Assembly (NCBI RefSeq): GCF_014805625.2
Contig: NW_023998436.1
Coordinates: 1,177,131-1,241,130, forward strand
Direction: 5' to 3'
DNA length: 64,000 bases
From: Glossina fuscipes
Taxonomy: Eukaryota > Arthropoda > Insecta > Diptera > Glossinidae
How positions within the stretch are numbered: the first letter of the stretch is position 1; every line of letters starts with the position of its first letter. This document shows, in pieces, positions 1 to 11,675 of this stretch. Both the position numbers and the translations under genes were made by a program. The notes beneath the pieces are model-generated. The model ran no database searches, was not told the origin of the DNA, and worked only from the letters and a program-made list of their open reading frames with translations.

Positions 1-560
1 GCCTTATATAAATTTTATTTCATATTGTACATATAAATTTTTGTTGTGAAAAATAAATGTCAACGAAATCAGCCATTCTTCCAGCGAAATGTAATTCTGC
101 AAAAACATGACAAGCTTTATTAAGACGAATCTTTTGCAGTTAATTTATATTTACTTATTTGACGAGTACATATGCTACCATATATGTATGTATTTAAAGA
201 ATAAACACATGAACATGTAGAATGTTATAAAAGTGAGTGAATAAGGCGAGAAAGAGTTTCTGATTAAAAATTAATTCATCTCCAATTTTTTTCATTATAT
301 ATAATTTTATTTAATTTAATTACTTAACTTAATATTACTGAAAATGAAGTGAAATGAAACGTTCATCATTAATTATATATTTAATTAAGCAGCTTGCGAA
401 AGCTACTTGATTTACCTAATGCTGACAGATAAATTGTACGTAGTTTGATCCAAAATTATTGAAAATTTTCACACTACTTGTGTCTTATAGAAATAATTAG
501 GAAAATTATAAAATAGTCGACTGCGACCGAATCTTTTATACGCGTCGTACGTTATTCTAA
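1..560. other. AT-rich intergenic DNA
   Basis: No convincing gene, RNA or repeat is seen. The stretch is AT-rich with short T/A runs. It ends where a family A repeat begins. Confidence 0.5.
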
Positions 561-1130
561 AACAAGAAACAAATAAAAACATTATAGTCGGGTAAGGTCG
601 ACAGTTAAATGCCCTACACCAATTCGCCTAGGATTATTATTCGCTCGTATATCATAAATTATAAATTATTTTCATGAAAGACCACATATTGGAAGATTCC
701 CAAAACATCATATGACGTCATAGGGACTTAGCAAAGATAACTTACTTCCCAAAAATGTTATCATCTTTCAGTTTCCGTCAGAAAAAACTATAATTTGGAC
801 TTCCGTCAAAGGGCTGGCTTTTCAATTCCATATGTTAGAGTCTAAACATTAGACCTATGCGATCCCAATTGCCCAGCCTTCATCTTTGTGCTACCTTGCC
901 ACTATAGATTAATCTTCGACATAAACTGTTAAAAATTAATTCTTTTCATGAAGGGCTTGCTATTCACGAGAAATCTTATATTGAGTGGGATCCAAGAAAG
1001 AGATCGGTTTGGCTCAAATTTGTCTAGATTTCTATCACGAAAAAATTTTTCTCATAAACATTAAACATTTAGGACTTTTTGGCATATAACATTCTACAAA
1101 ACGCTTATACCCCTTATCCTTTAGTACAAA
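561..1130 (-). repeat. Family A INE-1-like element, 5'-truncated
   Basis: The left edge reads acaag...acattatagtcgggtaagg, the reverse complement of the family A terminus (stem GTCGG...CCGAC, then TTCTTACTTGT). It continues through the family A body, with its 'cataaattat' and 'catgaaaga' segments, and fades after about 1130 before the central GTCTGTCC simple repeat. Drosophila INE-1/DINE-1 has the same plan: terminal stem-loop, central tetranucleotide repeat and CTTGT-like end. Membership of a Helentron-type non-autonomous group is therefore inferred from architecture, not from an alignment. Confidence 0.7.
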
Positions 1131-2073
1131 TTATAAAAATGCATTTTTATTGTGATTTGCTAACAGATCCTAAGAGATATATTTCAAATAATTAATTCTG
1201 TTAATTGACGATTGGTTGGAAAAGTGGATTCGTCGATTTTCTCATGAGACAATAAAATAAATGAAGATATGAAGGGCACAATCACCTTGGCTTAATACTC
1301 GTATCATTTTTCACAATATTGTTTTCTTGGTATATTTGTGATTAGGTCATATAAAAAGTCTTTGCGGTTTTTCCCGCGACATAGTTTCAACGCTTACATA
1401 TCAGGCAACACTCACCTGATTCTCTTAAACAGTGACATTTCAGCTAACATATTTTGTTCAGCTAGTATTCTAATTCTTTGCTCGTGTAAAAATCTAAATC
1501 GATTTGAGAATGGGTGAAATGATACGCTATGTGATGTTTTTTTGCAAAAATATGTCGAAAAATTTGCAAAGTGTACGGTGAGTATGCTGTGGGTGAACCA
1601 AGGAGCCTGGAGTGGTTTACTTGATTCCGTTCCGAAAATTTTGATATCAAACATGCATCTCGCGCTGGTCAAAAAAGTCGACAAAATCTTCCAACTGATA
1701 TATCAAGTCCGGCACGTAAGCTGTCAGAAATAGGAGAGGCACTAAATATCGAGCATATCATCATCATTTCAAAAAAGAGCAGACTATAAAAAGGAGCTCG
1801 AAATGGCGGAAAAAACAGCAAAGACTTTTTATATGAGCCATTATATCATATATTCGATAATCTCACCTATTGCCCTTCTTCTGTTGCCAATGACAGCAAA
1901 CTTCCCATTAAAAATTTGAATTTATAATCAATATCCTCTGTAGGGGTTAAATATATAATATTTGTGAACTGTGCATGTAAATCTGCGAATAGATACTATT
2001 TTTTTAATACTTTTTCTAAAGCGCTGAGCACAATCAATTATACACTTGCACCGTGAATTGTGGACAATATTTT
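1131..2073. other. Intergenic DNA with no recognised feature
   Basis: Several short open frames (up to about 90 codons) overlap here on both strands. None has a recognisable domain, a good start context or splice sites. Nothing is annotated. Confidence 0.4.
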
Positions 2074-2887
2074 TATACCCATTACCGAAGAATGAGGGAT
2101 GTATTCGCTTTGTCAAAACATTTGCCTGAATCAAGCTTCGGCGATACCATAAATTATAGATATTGCTGATCAGCGCTAAAATCTGAATCGATTTGCAGCA
2201 TGTTCGTCTATTCGTCTGTCTATCTAACCGTCTGTCTGAGAGACATTCTCCTGGTCATAGATACGAAAATAAGTGTTTTAAATTTGGTAGAAACGTAGGA
2301 ATTTCACGGATATGGATATTGAAAATGGCCGTTATCGGTCAATCGGCACGCCCATAATTCAATGTAAAGTGAGAACAAAAATGGTTGCGTGTTTTCCTCC
2401 TTACAACCAAAAATATGTCCACGGATATTCTATTAATGATACGCCATCTTTTGCACAAACGTGGAAAAAATCGACCACGCCTATTCAATCTTATAAAGCA
2501 TAGAAATTTCATTTTCTTCATCAAAGCGTTTTGTAAAATCTTGAACGATATCACAGAGACACCGGAAAGTGTATATATACATAATTGTCCGTCCGTCTGT
2601 TGGTCTTCGCACACGTTTGTCTATTTTCGTATAGTAAACGATACCCAGAAATCACAAACTCAAATTCGCTATGAAAATTACAAGTTCTTGCAAATAGATT
2701 GATGTTGAAAATGGACTAAATCGGTCAGAAGACTTGGCGATTGCCCAATGTCATGTAAGCAAATAAAAATAGACACTTTGCTCATTATTCATAAACTGCA
2801 ACAATAAATATTTGCTTAAGCCATTTTAATATAAAAGCGACGGTCACAATAGATTCGGCTACAGCCGAATATAATTTTCGTACTTGT
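2074..2887 (+). repeat. Family B INE-1-like element, near full length
   Basis: It begins 'tatacccattaccgaag' and has the segments typical of this family: 'tttgtcaaaacatttgc' near the start, a central GTCTGTC simple repeat and 'gaaaatggac.aaatcggtc' further on. The right end is a perfect 8-bp hairpin ATTCGGCT-AC-AGCCGAAT (2853-2870) followed by ATAATTTTCGTACTTGT. Drosophila INE-1 has near-identical motif order (AAAGTATATATATTCTTGATC, then the GTCCGTCTGTC run), so this is the family closest to it. Short frames at 2312-2702 are chance frames in the repeat. Confidence 0.8.
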
Positions 2888-3337
2888 GACGTTATTTTTC
2901 TTCCAGCCATGCAATGCAAACTATATGTTCACTGGCATAAAAACACATTCAATGAAATTTTATTCTGACAATTGGTGCATGGTGCACGATGCGAACGTAT
3001 TCATTGCTTTCAATGCTTAAGGTTATAGAGACCGTATGTTTCAAATTTCAGTTTTCAATTTTTGCAATAACTATGCTGGCGGACAGAGTTAGTATATCCG
3101 ACATAACTTTATCATTTAAAGTCAAGTTTAACGTGCATACAATAAAAGTCGAAAATAATTTGATATTGCAATGATGCTAAAGCAAATGGTGATTGCTTGA
3201 CATTACATTGTAAAATAATGTAATGTAATGTAATATTCTCTCATTCGTTTTATAAATCACTTAACCAGCAATAGCTTCTTTTATTTCATATTTTGTTTTA
3301 TTTGTCTTTTATTCATTATGCTCTACAGCACTTGTCG
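2888..3337. other. Intergenic DNA with a TAATG micro-repeat
   Basis: A short (TAATG)n tract lies at about 3216-3234. A 61-codon open frame at 2989-3174 has no recognisable features. Nothing else is seen. Confidence 0.4.
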
Positions 3338-3775
3338 CACAGTCTATACCAAGTTAATGCGGACGTAAGTAACACGCAGAAGAGGCTAACATAGACCCAC
3401 TTTTTGTTATACCGATCGATTCAGAGTCGTAATCTAAATGGATCTAAGCCTATCTGTCCGTCTGTCCGTCTGATGTCTGTTCACGTATATTTTTGTCCAA
3501 GGTCGCAATTTTTAAGATATTTTGATAAAATTTGATATAGTAATGTGTTTTGGCTCAAGGACAAATGCTATTGAAAATGGTCCACTTTTTCGACCACTAC
3601 CCATTTAACACCCTATTCTGAAAACTGATTATATGGAAAAAAAGCGCAATTTTCAAAATTTCTCGGGAAAAGTGGCTTTTGTAATATGTATTTTTTAGTG
3701 TAATATTAACAGAACAAGCGAATGATATGGGTTATGTAATAATCGGCGTTGCTCGATTATAATGTTCTTATTTGT
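3338..3775 (+). repeat. Family A element, internally deleted
   Basis: It starts in the 'gttaatgcggacgtaagtaac' region and passes through the GTCTGTCCGTCTGTCC run. It then loses much of the second half and ends with a mutated terminal stem and AATGTTCTTATTTGT. At about 440 bp it is shorter than complete copies such as 34327-35054. Confidence 0.75.
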
Positions 3776-4262
3776 TTTAACGTCAATTTGTTGACAGCGT
3801 TTCTTAGTGATGACTTCATTTGGTTGGAGAACACTTCAATACAACACGACCTCAAATGTGGCAGTCAAGGCTATTCACCCTTATCGTCGATTTTATTGGT
3901 TCCAAATTCTCTGTCATGGTTATATGAGTCTTTGATGTCGCAGCATATTCACTGTTTTTCACTAATAGCGCTTTAGCCGCGCTATCAGAAAAGTGCATCT
4001 ATTCAAAGCAAAGTAGATTGTGTCTGCTTTAGTGTGACAACTCATACAGTTTTGTTTAGTTTAAAGAGAGTACTTTTAACTGAAGATGCCGCAGCTTTAT
4101 TCTATACGCCACAGCACTAATTACAATATCTCTTACAGAACAGGAGCGAACTGTAGAAAAAATTTGTTTTTACTTTCTAAATCTTTAGAATGAGTCATAA
4201 ATCGTGAACATTGTGAACGAATTTTCATACCCATCATCGTTATTTCTAAAAATTATAAAAAA
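3776..4262. other. Intergenic DNA with no recognised feature
   Basis: Contains a 75-codon open frame (3749-3976) without recognisable similarity or gene signals. Nothing annotated. Confidence 0.35.
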
Positions 4263-5040
4263 AAGTAAGAGAACTAAATTTTTGCACTCTGGACTTGGGA
4301 GGTGGGAGCGGCTGAATTTTTGTATTTTAAAAACAAAAGTTTTTGCCATATAGGCGCACGGGCGTTGTTCCGACGTCGTTTGTAAAGTTCAGCTCAGTTC
4401 CAAACTCTTTTGCAAATTTGCAGGGGATGTATTCATTTTCGCTACCGAGAGAATGTGTACAACATATACTACACAGATGGACAGACGGACAGATGGTCAA
4501 ATGAACAGACGGACATGTTTAGGTGAAGTCTAAGTTTAAAACTCGCCAAGAATTTATGTACTTTAAGGAGTTTGAAGCTTGTTTGTGCTTGTATATGTGG
4601 GCGTGGTCAATTTTTTCCATTTTTGTACAGGCACTACGTCATTATCCATAAAATACGCGTTCAAACTTTTGTACATTTATGGGCAAAAAGCAAAAAATCA
4701 ATTATTTATTCTTTTTGGAAAACGGAGGCTTTCTTACTTTACACACTGCAGGCGTGCACTTCGAAGAATTTAGCCCATTTTCAATACCAACTTACGAGCA
4801 AATATTTCCAATGCTCTCGTCGAATTAAAACTCGACAGATTCATTTTTGCGGTCAGGAGAATATTTACAACAAACATAACACAGACGGACGCCCGGACAG
4901 ACGGTTATACTTAAATCGTTTCAGAATTTGAGGCTGATCAGAAATATATATACTTTGTGATATCTCTGAAATCTCCTTCTGGGTGTTGCAAATGTTTTCA
5001 AAAAAGGAATATACACCTCATCCTTCAGTGATAGTTATAA
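4263..5040 (-). repeat. Family B element with two simple-repeat cores
   Basis: Runs from 'aagtaagagaacta' to 'cagtgatagttataa'. It carries two separate gacggacag-type cores, at about 4475-4515 and 4880-4905, each followed by family B downstream sequence. This suggests an element joined to a partial second copy. The 119-codon frame at 4572-4931 lies wholly inside it and reads through the simple repeat, so it is not called as a gene. Confidence 0.7.
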
Positions 5041-5261
5041 CAAGAAAATTTGTTTTTGTATAATATATTTAATATACAATCTGATTTACTAAATTAATTA
5101 TATCTGTCAAATATCTTCATGCAAGTAAACTCGTATTCATCTTTCATGATACAACTGAAAATTAACGCAAAAATATAATTTCTATATCCGTAGGCAAAAA
5201 GTAGACTCTATTAGTTGTTTTAGTAGCTGCCTGCTCAGCTACAGCAGCATAGTGTAACAAG

Positions 5262-5397
5262 AGAATTGAAATATTTTGTGTCTCACTCCACAAGCGGGCA
5301 GCTAGCTTTACTCCCCGTAACTAACACTTTTACATTTTTCTTGCTTATCTCACTCAAGCATGTATATACGTTTGACTTGATTTAATATTTCTTGCAA
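5262..5397 (+). repeat. U1 upstream duplicated block, copy 1
   Basis: From 'agagaattgaaat' on, this block matches 47852-47984 closely, including 'actaacacttttacatttt' and 'cttgcttatctcact'. Both blocks lead directly into a U1 promoter. The match continues through the promoter into the RNA, so copies 1 and 3 derive from one duplication that included about 200 bp of 5' flank. Confidence 0.85.
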
Positions 5398-5418
5398 AAA
5401 TTCTTAGTTGGTTCATGA
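5398..5418 (+). promoter_or_regulatory. PSEA-like element of U1 copy 1
   Basis: The 21 bp aaattcttag ttggttcatga lie at -61 to -41 from the U1 start. That is the position known for the Drosophila U1 PSEA, which binds SNAPc. The AATTC and TTGGTT parts resemble the Drosophila element. Copy 3 has the same element at the same distance. Confidence 0.75.
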
Positions 5419-5458
5419 ATTTTTAAGTACAAGTAATAGTTTCAAACCAGTTGAAAGC

Positions 5459-5622
5459 ATACTTACCTGGCGTAGGGGTTACCGTGATCACGAAGGCGGT
5501 TCCCCCGGAGTGAGGCTTGGCCATTGCACTATCGGTTGAGTTGACCTCCGCGATTATTCCTAATGCGAATAACTCGTGCGTGTAATTTTTGATAGCCGGG
5601 AATGGCGTACGCGCCGTCCCGA
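5459..5622 (+). ncRNA. snRNA:U1: U1 spliceosomal snRNA, copy 1
   Basis: The 164-nt RNA is the length of Drosophila U1. Its 5' end ATACTTACCTG is the segment that pairs with pre-mRNA 5' splice sites. Stem-loop 1 follows, with the U1-70K loop ATCACGAAGG; its lower stem uses GGGG/CCCC where Drosophila has GAGG/CCUC, a paired change consistent with function. Next come the GGCTTGGCCATTGCACT stem-loop 2 (U1A) region, stem-loop 3, the Sm site AATTTTTG at 5584-5591, and the 3' stem GCCGGGAATGGCG...CGCCGTCCCGA. No internal damage is visible. Like other Pol II snRNA genes it has no TATA box and relies on the PSEA upstream. The sequence after the RNA (catatt.taataaatt) is shared in part with the other copies and may hold 3'-end signals. 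Confidence 0.97.
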
Positions 5623-5930
5623 CATATTCTAATAAATTCCAATACATTAATTACGGAGTAAAGTTAGAAGATTTCTTTACAACTAAATGTGTGGTTTACC
5701 GATTTTCAGTGTACTTGGACAACGGTGTTTATTTGGTACAACTACACGACTTGAATTTGGAAAGAGAAGTAAAGTAAACAGACAAATATGGCAAATCTTT
5801 TCCTCGGGGGGGAGGTCCAATAGAGTCTACCTAGATAGAGGAGAGTATGAAGACTTCAGGTTTCTTTTTATTAAAGACTCCATTTATGAGTCGAAGACTA
5901 TGAAATATATTTCTTAAGAAATAACAAATA
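5623..5930. other. Intergenic DNA downstream of U1 copy 1
   Basis: Two overlapping short open frames occur, neither recognisable. A short ggggggg run lies near 5808. No gene called. Confidence 0.35.
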
Positions 5931-6817
5931 AGAAAGTAATATTCGGCGGAGACTGAATCGACTATGGTTTTTGCACTCTACCCTCCAAATTCTTTCATTT
6001 GATTGATAGCCATATCGCCGGCATTATTAAGAAAAAATTAATCGCGGTGTCTACCACATTCATATTAAAATTAATCCATTTTTAAGCAGATAATATATCT
6101 TCATTTGGGGGATGTACAAAATAGCTTTAAGCATTCTTTCTTTTTTGCCATATAAAACCTCAAAAAAGTGGAAAAAAGAAAACTTTGTGTGTGCATGGCC
6201 GATTTTTTCAATTTTTCCACGAAAAAATTGAATCGTCCGGTAAGTAACTATGGAAAATTTCAGCCTTTTGTAAAATTTGAGTAACGAGAGAAAACCCATA
6301 AATTTTTCTTAAGAAAAACGGAATAGCGTTCAGTTTGTGCTCCAATGCAGGCTCCTGCTCTGACTAATTTGGTCCATTTCCAATATCCACCTGCATGCAA
6401 AACCTTGCAATTTTCCTATTAAATTTGACGTCGATATCTTCATTTTTGCGATCAGGAGAGTGTCAACCACAAACACCACACAGACGGACAGACATGGCCT
6501 AATCAATTCAGAATTTCCCGCTGATCAAAAATATGTATACTTTATATAAGATCTCTGAAGCAGCCTTTGGGACATACAGACGCATAGATAGGATGAATCG
6601 ATTCAGAAATCCAAGATAATCATGAACATGAATACTTCATAGGGGTCTCTGAAGCAGACTTTTGGGCACGTAACCTCGCAGACAGACATGCCTACATCAA
6701 TTCACAATTTCACAAGATCGAGATATATATACTTTTTAGGGTTACTAAAACTTCCTTTCAGGTCTTGCATACATTACGCGAAAAAATGGAATGTGCAGTG
6801 ATGGGTATAAAAATATT
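5931..6817 (-). repeat. Family B element, near full length
   Basis: The left edge 'aataagaaagtaatattcgg' is a decayed reverse complement of the family B terminal hairpin and CTTGT end. Two gacggacagac/gcagacagacatgc cores are present (about 6482-6495 and 6680-6692). It ends 'gtgatgggtataaaa', the family B 5' end. Confidence 0.75.
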
Positions 6818-7869
6818 TATTTTGACTTTTGATAAAATTATAAACAAAAACTATATTTGAACTCCAAAAAATAACATAAACAAACATGTGCCTATAGCAA
6901 AAATACATAACCAGAAGATTCGGAAGAAAACGGTATTTGGATTTTGTTCTCGCTTTCTCGCAACATTTAAATTAAAGCAAATTGCTTTAATTCTTTTCCT
7001 TAAAATGTCTACAAAATATACAAAAAAATTAATCGTGTTAAGCAAGGAACGCCTACATAGTGTAGCGCATAATCATAAAAAAACGCAAAAATCTTTATTC
7101 TTTTCCTTTGTATACCTTGGATACAGCGCAAAAGTTTAATACGATATATTGATATGCTGGTAAAAGGGCTGCTAACTAACAGAGCTATTACTGCTGTTAT
7201 TAATAACAGAAAGTTAAAGCAAAAAGTTCGTAATAATCTCTTTATTTGAATTTTGAGAAATATTTTGGACCATCTTGTCATTTAGTTATCTCTGATTTTA
7301 TACTACTTTGTATGTTGGAAGATACCGACGATGTTCTCTATGCATTTAGTTCGCTGCGGTTAAAGAGTGAAGAAGGGATAAGGAATTTGTTATTGATTAA
7401 TTTATAGTTTATTGATTTACGGGAAATTTTAAAACATTAAATACATTAATAAAATGCTGAACACAATGATGACTTTATACGTTTTGCTTGGGCCATGAAT
7501 TATGAATACAAAAATTCATTGTATATGTATTTGCATATATGAACATGTAACCTGCGTTTCGTTCCGCATTGATGCAAATTTGTGCAAGATTTAAAAATTT
7601 CTGCATGCGTGTTTTTTGCAGACAAAACGTCGATATATTTTTATTTATTTATTGTCTATATATTAAGTCGAATCATAAATAATTTCCGATACAGGTAGGT
7701 AGAAATCTTTTGTTCGTATTTCCCCATTATAAGTCACTGAAGCAAACGAGTTTTTGTTTTCATTATATAAATGAGGATTCAGTTGGTCTTCCGTCAACTG
7801 TTTTATGTGGTGAATGTTACTGTTTTTTTTAACCTCTGAAGTGAAGGGTCAAAAAGTACTTTTACGACC
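6818..7869. other. Intergenic DNA with no recognised feature
   Basis: Short overlapping frames at 6851-7281 are AT-rich and unremarkable. No repeat family from elsewhere in the window was recognised here. Confidence 0.35.
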
Positions 7870-8140
7870 CGTAATACTTAGAGTAATTTAAACAAGGCAA
7901 TAGCGCTAAGGCGAAAGCTGAAAAAATAATCAACCGTGAAGGACTGACAACGGATCGAGTAATTAGAAATTGGTTTGTAAAATTCCGTTCTGAAGATATG
8001 AATTTAAAAGACATGACATCCTTCTGACTTTGACGACACAACTTTTTAAAGGCAATATTGGAGCAGGATGCGCGCCAATCAACAAGAGCTATAGAAAAAA
8101 GGTTTAATACCTAACAATCAACTGTTAAATTAACATAATT
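7870..8140 (+). pseudogene. Mariner transposase remnant, N-terminal half
   Basis: Reading from about 7890 gives FKQGNSAKAKAEKI, then a stretch containing RNWFVKFRSEDMNLKD, then stops, then KAILEQDARQSTRAI. These match in order the first helix-turn-helix, the '.WF.KFRsGd.dL.D' linker and the 'l.ai.e.Dp.qstrei' second HTH of mariner transposases. Those domains bind the terminal inverted repeats. At least two in-frame stops lie near 8025-8035 and another near 7883. It cannot encode a working protein. The matching C-terminal half may be the fragment at 9370-9560. Confidence 0.7.
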
Positions 8141-8397
8141 TTATAGTGCAATGAAAACAAAATAAATTTCTGCTAGAAAAACGGAAGTTACTTATAGCTC
8201 GACTCAATATTTTGTAATTAAATAAGCAAAATGTGGATTTAAAGGCTGCCGGGTAATTTAAATCGTATGCTCACCTGTATTGAAAACTATACTAAACTTG
8301 AAATTTGAGCCTGCCGCCAATGAGTTGTTAGTCTCGATGTTTTCTCGGCTTGATAAAAAAAAGACTTATGGTTCATATACCAAGCTCCATACGATTC

Positions 8398-8430
<33 letters not shown>

Positions 8431-9369
8431 AAAAAAAATTTTAACTTAAGTATATAGCTATGTTCCGCTGTACCGGAAAAATATGTCTTTTCTTAATTTT
8501 ATTTAGTTTCAAAATTTTCGTTTTATTAATTTTGCACTTCTTCATGAACGTTTATACAAAGAGACGCTAGACCAATACTTTTACTTCAATAGCGCAATCA
8601 AGTCATGTGTTCAACTGATTTTGCGTTTCGCGTGGCAAGTTAGCAATCATTGTGTTCATAGCTGAAATCTGGTTGCGGAGTATATATCGCAACTTCTATA
8701 ACAACAATAAGAAAGTTAAAGTTGGATAAATGAAACGAAAGATAAGACGAACATATGAAACCATTTCGTTTTGTCAGCAATTGTTACATAAATTCTATGC
8801 CATCAAATATTTGTATATCAGTGAAATCTTCTATGGCCGGTATAACAAAAAGATATTGCCACTGTTAGCCCCTCTATGATATTTAATTGCAAAATAGAAT
8901 AAACATCAAGTCGCCGGATATGCATCACATGTCCTCTCACATATAACATGCACATATTAGACGATATTTTTACGCAATTTCCCAAAGCCTCATATGCCTC
9001 AGTGAAATTGCTTTTTATACTATTTTCCGGTAATCAAGGACGATTAGATTTACGATTTTAGTCCATCACGAGTAATAGGACTTAATATGACAATTCGTTT
9101 TAGTGTATAGAGCTTTGAGGTCGTCGTTATAGGCTCAACAAAGAGAAGGCATGCCCGCCTATCGAAAGGATAAATATATTCTGCGATCTTCAATGTTTTT
9201 TTTTTTTTACACTACAAATATTTTGCAATCATTATATAGTCTTTCTCAATAAATTGAACAATTTTCGATTCAAATAAGGAATTTGTAAAATTTAATATAA
9301 GGCGAACTGAATTTTTTTATCTACAGTGAGTAGTAGTTTGTTCATTTTACTCTCTAGTGTTAATGACTA
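8141..9369. other. AT-rich DNA between two mariner fragments, with a 30-nt A tract
   Basis: An uninterrupted A30 tract fills 8399-8428. A short T tract lies near 9196. No coding signal is seen. If the flanking mariner fragments were once one element, most of this stretch would be inserted DNA, because about 0.4 kb is expected between the two transposase parts. Confidence 0.4.
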
Positions 9370-9560
9370 ATGGTCTTAAAGCGAAGAACTAAAGTAAAGC
9401 ACGTGAATCCATAAGAAAGAAAGATGCCATATTCGATCACGGCGATGCCAGATCGCACATATATTTAATTATGCAGAAAACTTTGAATGAACCTGGTGCT
9501 CTGCCCTATGCCGGGATCGTTTGTTTCATTGTCTGTTCTACGCTCGTTTAAGTCTGAACG
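9370..9560 (+). pseudogene. Mariner transposase remnant, C-terminal half
   Basis: The frame reads ...ESIRKKDAIFDHGDARSHI followed by YLIMQKTLNEPGALPYAG. This aligns by eye with the mariner segment 'vnRkgvifhHDNARPHvsl..qktL.elGw.vlpHppYSPD'. The second catalytic Asp appears to survive in HGDARSH (HDNARPH in active elements). The YSPDLAPSDY motif is no longer readable, and stops follow near 9550. It is a heavily decayed D,D34D-type catalytic domain. Confidence 0.6.
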
Positions 9561-10281
9561 GAATTTACGAAGAGGGCTATGAAAATGATTCAGTTCAACT
9601 TATTACTCAGAAATAAGTGCTCTTAGTATGTAAGAAGAAAATCCGCTATGAACTTGGTGAAAACGTAGAGCCGCAATATTATCTCAGTCGTAGTAAAAAG
9701 TTGCAGGTAATTTAATAACCTTTATCGGACGTACTTCTTTTTCGAAGTTTGTACTTCTTTTTTAAAGGATATATTTTCCTTTACTACATTTTTGTATATC
9801 CTTTAGACTCTTTCTACTCTAGAAGCAATATATATGCAGCAATGTATAGATAAATAAAGAAAAACATTCAAATTCAAAAAAAGAAATCAACGACACTACA
9901 AAACAAAGTGAATGTAGACGATCAAGAAAGGAAAAATTACCAAATTTTGCTCACAGTTCCACTACTGTTTTCTATCAAAACATTCTGGTCACTTTAACTC
10001 TTAAAGAACAATTTTTCTAAAATGAAAAATGAAAAATTTTTACAATGAATTTATTTTCGTAATTTATGCATCTTTCATGTTAAGGAGGAGTGTTAAAGTC
10101 TTGCGTGTCACTCCAGCATGAATATCTTTTGTATTTTCTTGTACTTCCTTACATTGCTTAAACTCTGAAAAATATATAAAGTGGAAAGAGAAAGGTGAAG
10201 AGTATTCGATTGTTATAACATTGGTTGGCCAAAGGCAATTAAATAAAAAACTGCAGGAAATTTTTGTGAAAATAAGTGGAA
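9561..10281. other. Intergenic DNA with no recognised feature
   Basis: Only short AT-rich frames, including a 73-codon one at 10064-10285, and none recognisable. Confidence 0.35.
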
Positions 10282-10645
10282 ACAAGTAAAAACACTATAG
10301 TAGGCGAAAAGTTACCCTTAAATACTCTACGTTACCCTACAGCTATTTATAAAAGATTTTCGATAGTGTTCGCCGTTGGGAAAAAAGACGCCGATGTAGC
10401 AAATTGGATTGAAATATTTCAAAAATTGCATCCTGTAGATGGTGGAACACAAGAAAATAGGATGGATGAACGGACAGACAAAATTAATTCAATAATAATA
10501 TATTGATTGTGAATCCATTGGTATAATAAAAGGTGGGCTGGAAGAAATTACACAGGAAGACGGATAAATGGACAGAGAGACTTAAATCGATTCTAAATAC
10601 AAAACTTAATATGAAGTTATATCACCAGTGGTGGAGAGTATAAAA
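10282..10645 (-). repeat. Family A element, short copy
   Basis: The left end 'acaagtaaaaacactatag' corresponds to the family A 3' terminus. Cores gaacggacagac and gacggataaatggacagag follow, and it ends 'cagtggtggagagtataa', the family A 5' end. The middle is deleted. A 76-codon frame at 10276-10506 lies inside and is ignored. Confidence 0.7.
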
Positions 10646-10660
10646 ATAACATAATTTTTT

Positions 10661-10861
10661 ATATTTATCATATATCCGCCTGAGGATATAAGCGAGGAAT
10701 CTCGACTAGCAAGTCAATGGTCATGGGTTCGAATCTTAAGTGCGGTAGAGTTTTTAATAAAAGCCGATAGCCTTAGATGCTAGTGCTTTTAAGATTTTAG
10801 TCTTAGAATTTATTTCTCTGGCGAAATTAATAATAATAATAATAATAATATATTTATCATA
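10661..10861 (+). mobile_element. tRNA-derived SINE, copy 1, with 12-bp target-site duplication
   Basis: The body runs 10673-10849 and is flanked by identical 12-bp repeats ATATTTATCATA at 10661-10672 and 10850-10861. The 5' part is tRNA-like: ccgcctgag start, a box A-like region, box B GGGTTCGAATC at about 10725-10735, and a closing ...AAGTGCGG that can pair with the start. A unique 3' body follows (gccgatagccttagatgc, aatttatttctctggcg), ending in an (AAT)n tail. Box B and stem layout resemble tRNA-Ser/Leu, but the tRNA fold is incomplete, so this is a SINE and not a tRNA gene. Mobilisation by an unseen LINE is inferred from the family type. Confidence 0.9.
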
Positions 10862-11567
10862 AAAGTGTTATATATAAGTTTCAAAAACTTGTTACACCCA
10901 GAAATATATGCCGAAGTCTTCATAAAGCATAGCCTTATAGGTAAGAAATGGTACAATCACAGTCGGGATCAACTTGTGGGACCATCACACCTTCACGATT
11001 GGTATATGATTACAGTTATAGTGTGCTTTCCTTGCAACGGTCGTTTATCCTTCTTTCCTCACTTCTTTTTCCTTAGCTGTCATTACATTTTTGTATAAGG
11101 GCTTCCAGTGAGAGACTTAGAAAAAAAGAAGAAGAAAAGAGTATGTTGACAAAATTGTAGAGCTTTAAATTTAGAATTTAAGATTCGTTCTTACATTTTC
11201 TTTGATAACATCTTGATTCTGCCGAGTACCAAATAAATGATACATAAAGAAGCTGGAGTATAATAAATATAGGTCATATAAAGTGTACGATGTATGTCGT
11301 ATGTAACTCAGCTTTATCTGACAATCAAATATTCTCTCTAGACAGACATAATGAATATTAAGAATAAAAAAAAACTTCCAAAAGAAGTGAATGTTGTTAA
11401 GAGCATTAAAAGTTTAACAAGAGATTTATGGGTCATTTTCATTTACCAGTTATGGGGCGTTTCCCTATGAAATCAGAAGTACAAAGAAAACACATTTTGT
11501 TCGGACTCTGAACCATCTCAATCTGTACCTCTTTTTTAAGTTATACTTCTCTTTCCTTATGTTTTTT
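10862..11567. other. Intergenic DNA with no recognised feature
   Basis: A 77-codon frame at 10865-11098 begins in SINE-flank sequence and is not recognisable. Purine-rich runs occur near 11125. Confidence 0.35.
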
Positions 11568-11675
11568 CCGCCTGAGGAGCCGAACGGGTAAGAGCCGTGA
11601 CTAACAAGATCAGTGTTCGTGAATTTTAATCTAGTGTGCGATAGAGTTTTTAGTTAGAAAGTAGAGAGAGCCGTA
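11568..11675 (+). mobile_element. Diverged SINE relative, 5' part only
   Basis: It begins ccgcctgaggagccgaac, keeps the A-box-like region, a mutated B box (gttcgtgaatttt) and 'gtgcgatagagttttta', then loses similarity to the intact SINEs. No (AAT)n tail or target duplication was found. Confidence 0.55.

Noticed and set aside
4572..4931. 119-codon plus-strand open frame
   Set aside because: Lies entirely within a family B element, crosses its simple-repeat core and has no recognisable domain.
10720..10740. tRNA gene suggested by GGGTTCGAATC
   Set aside because: This is box B of a SINE repeated at least four times with (AAT)n tails and target duplications; no complete cloverleaf forms.
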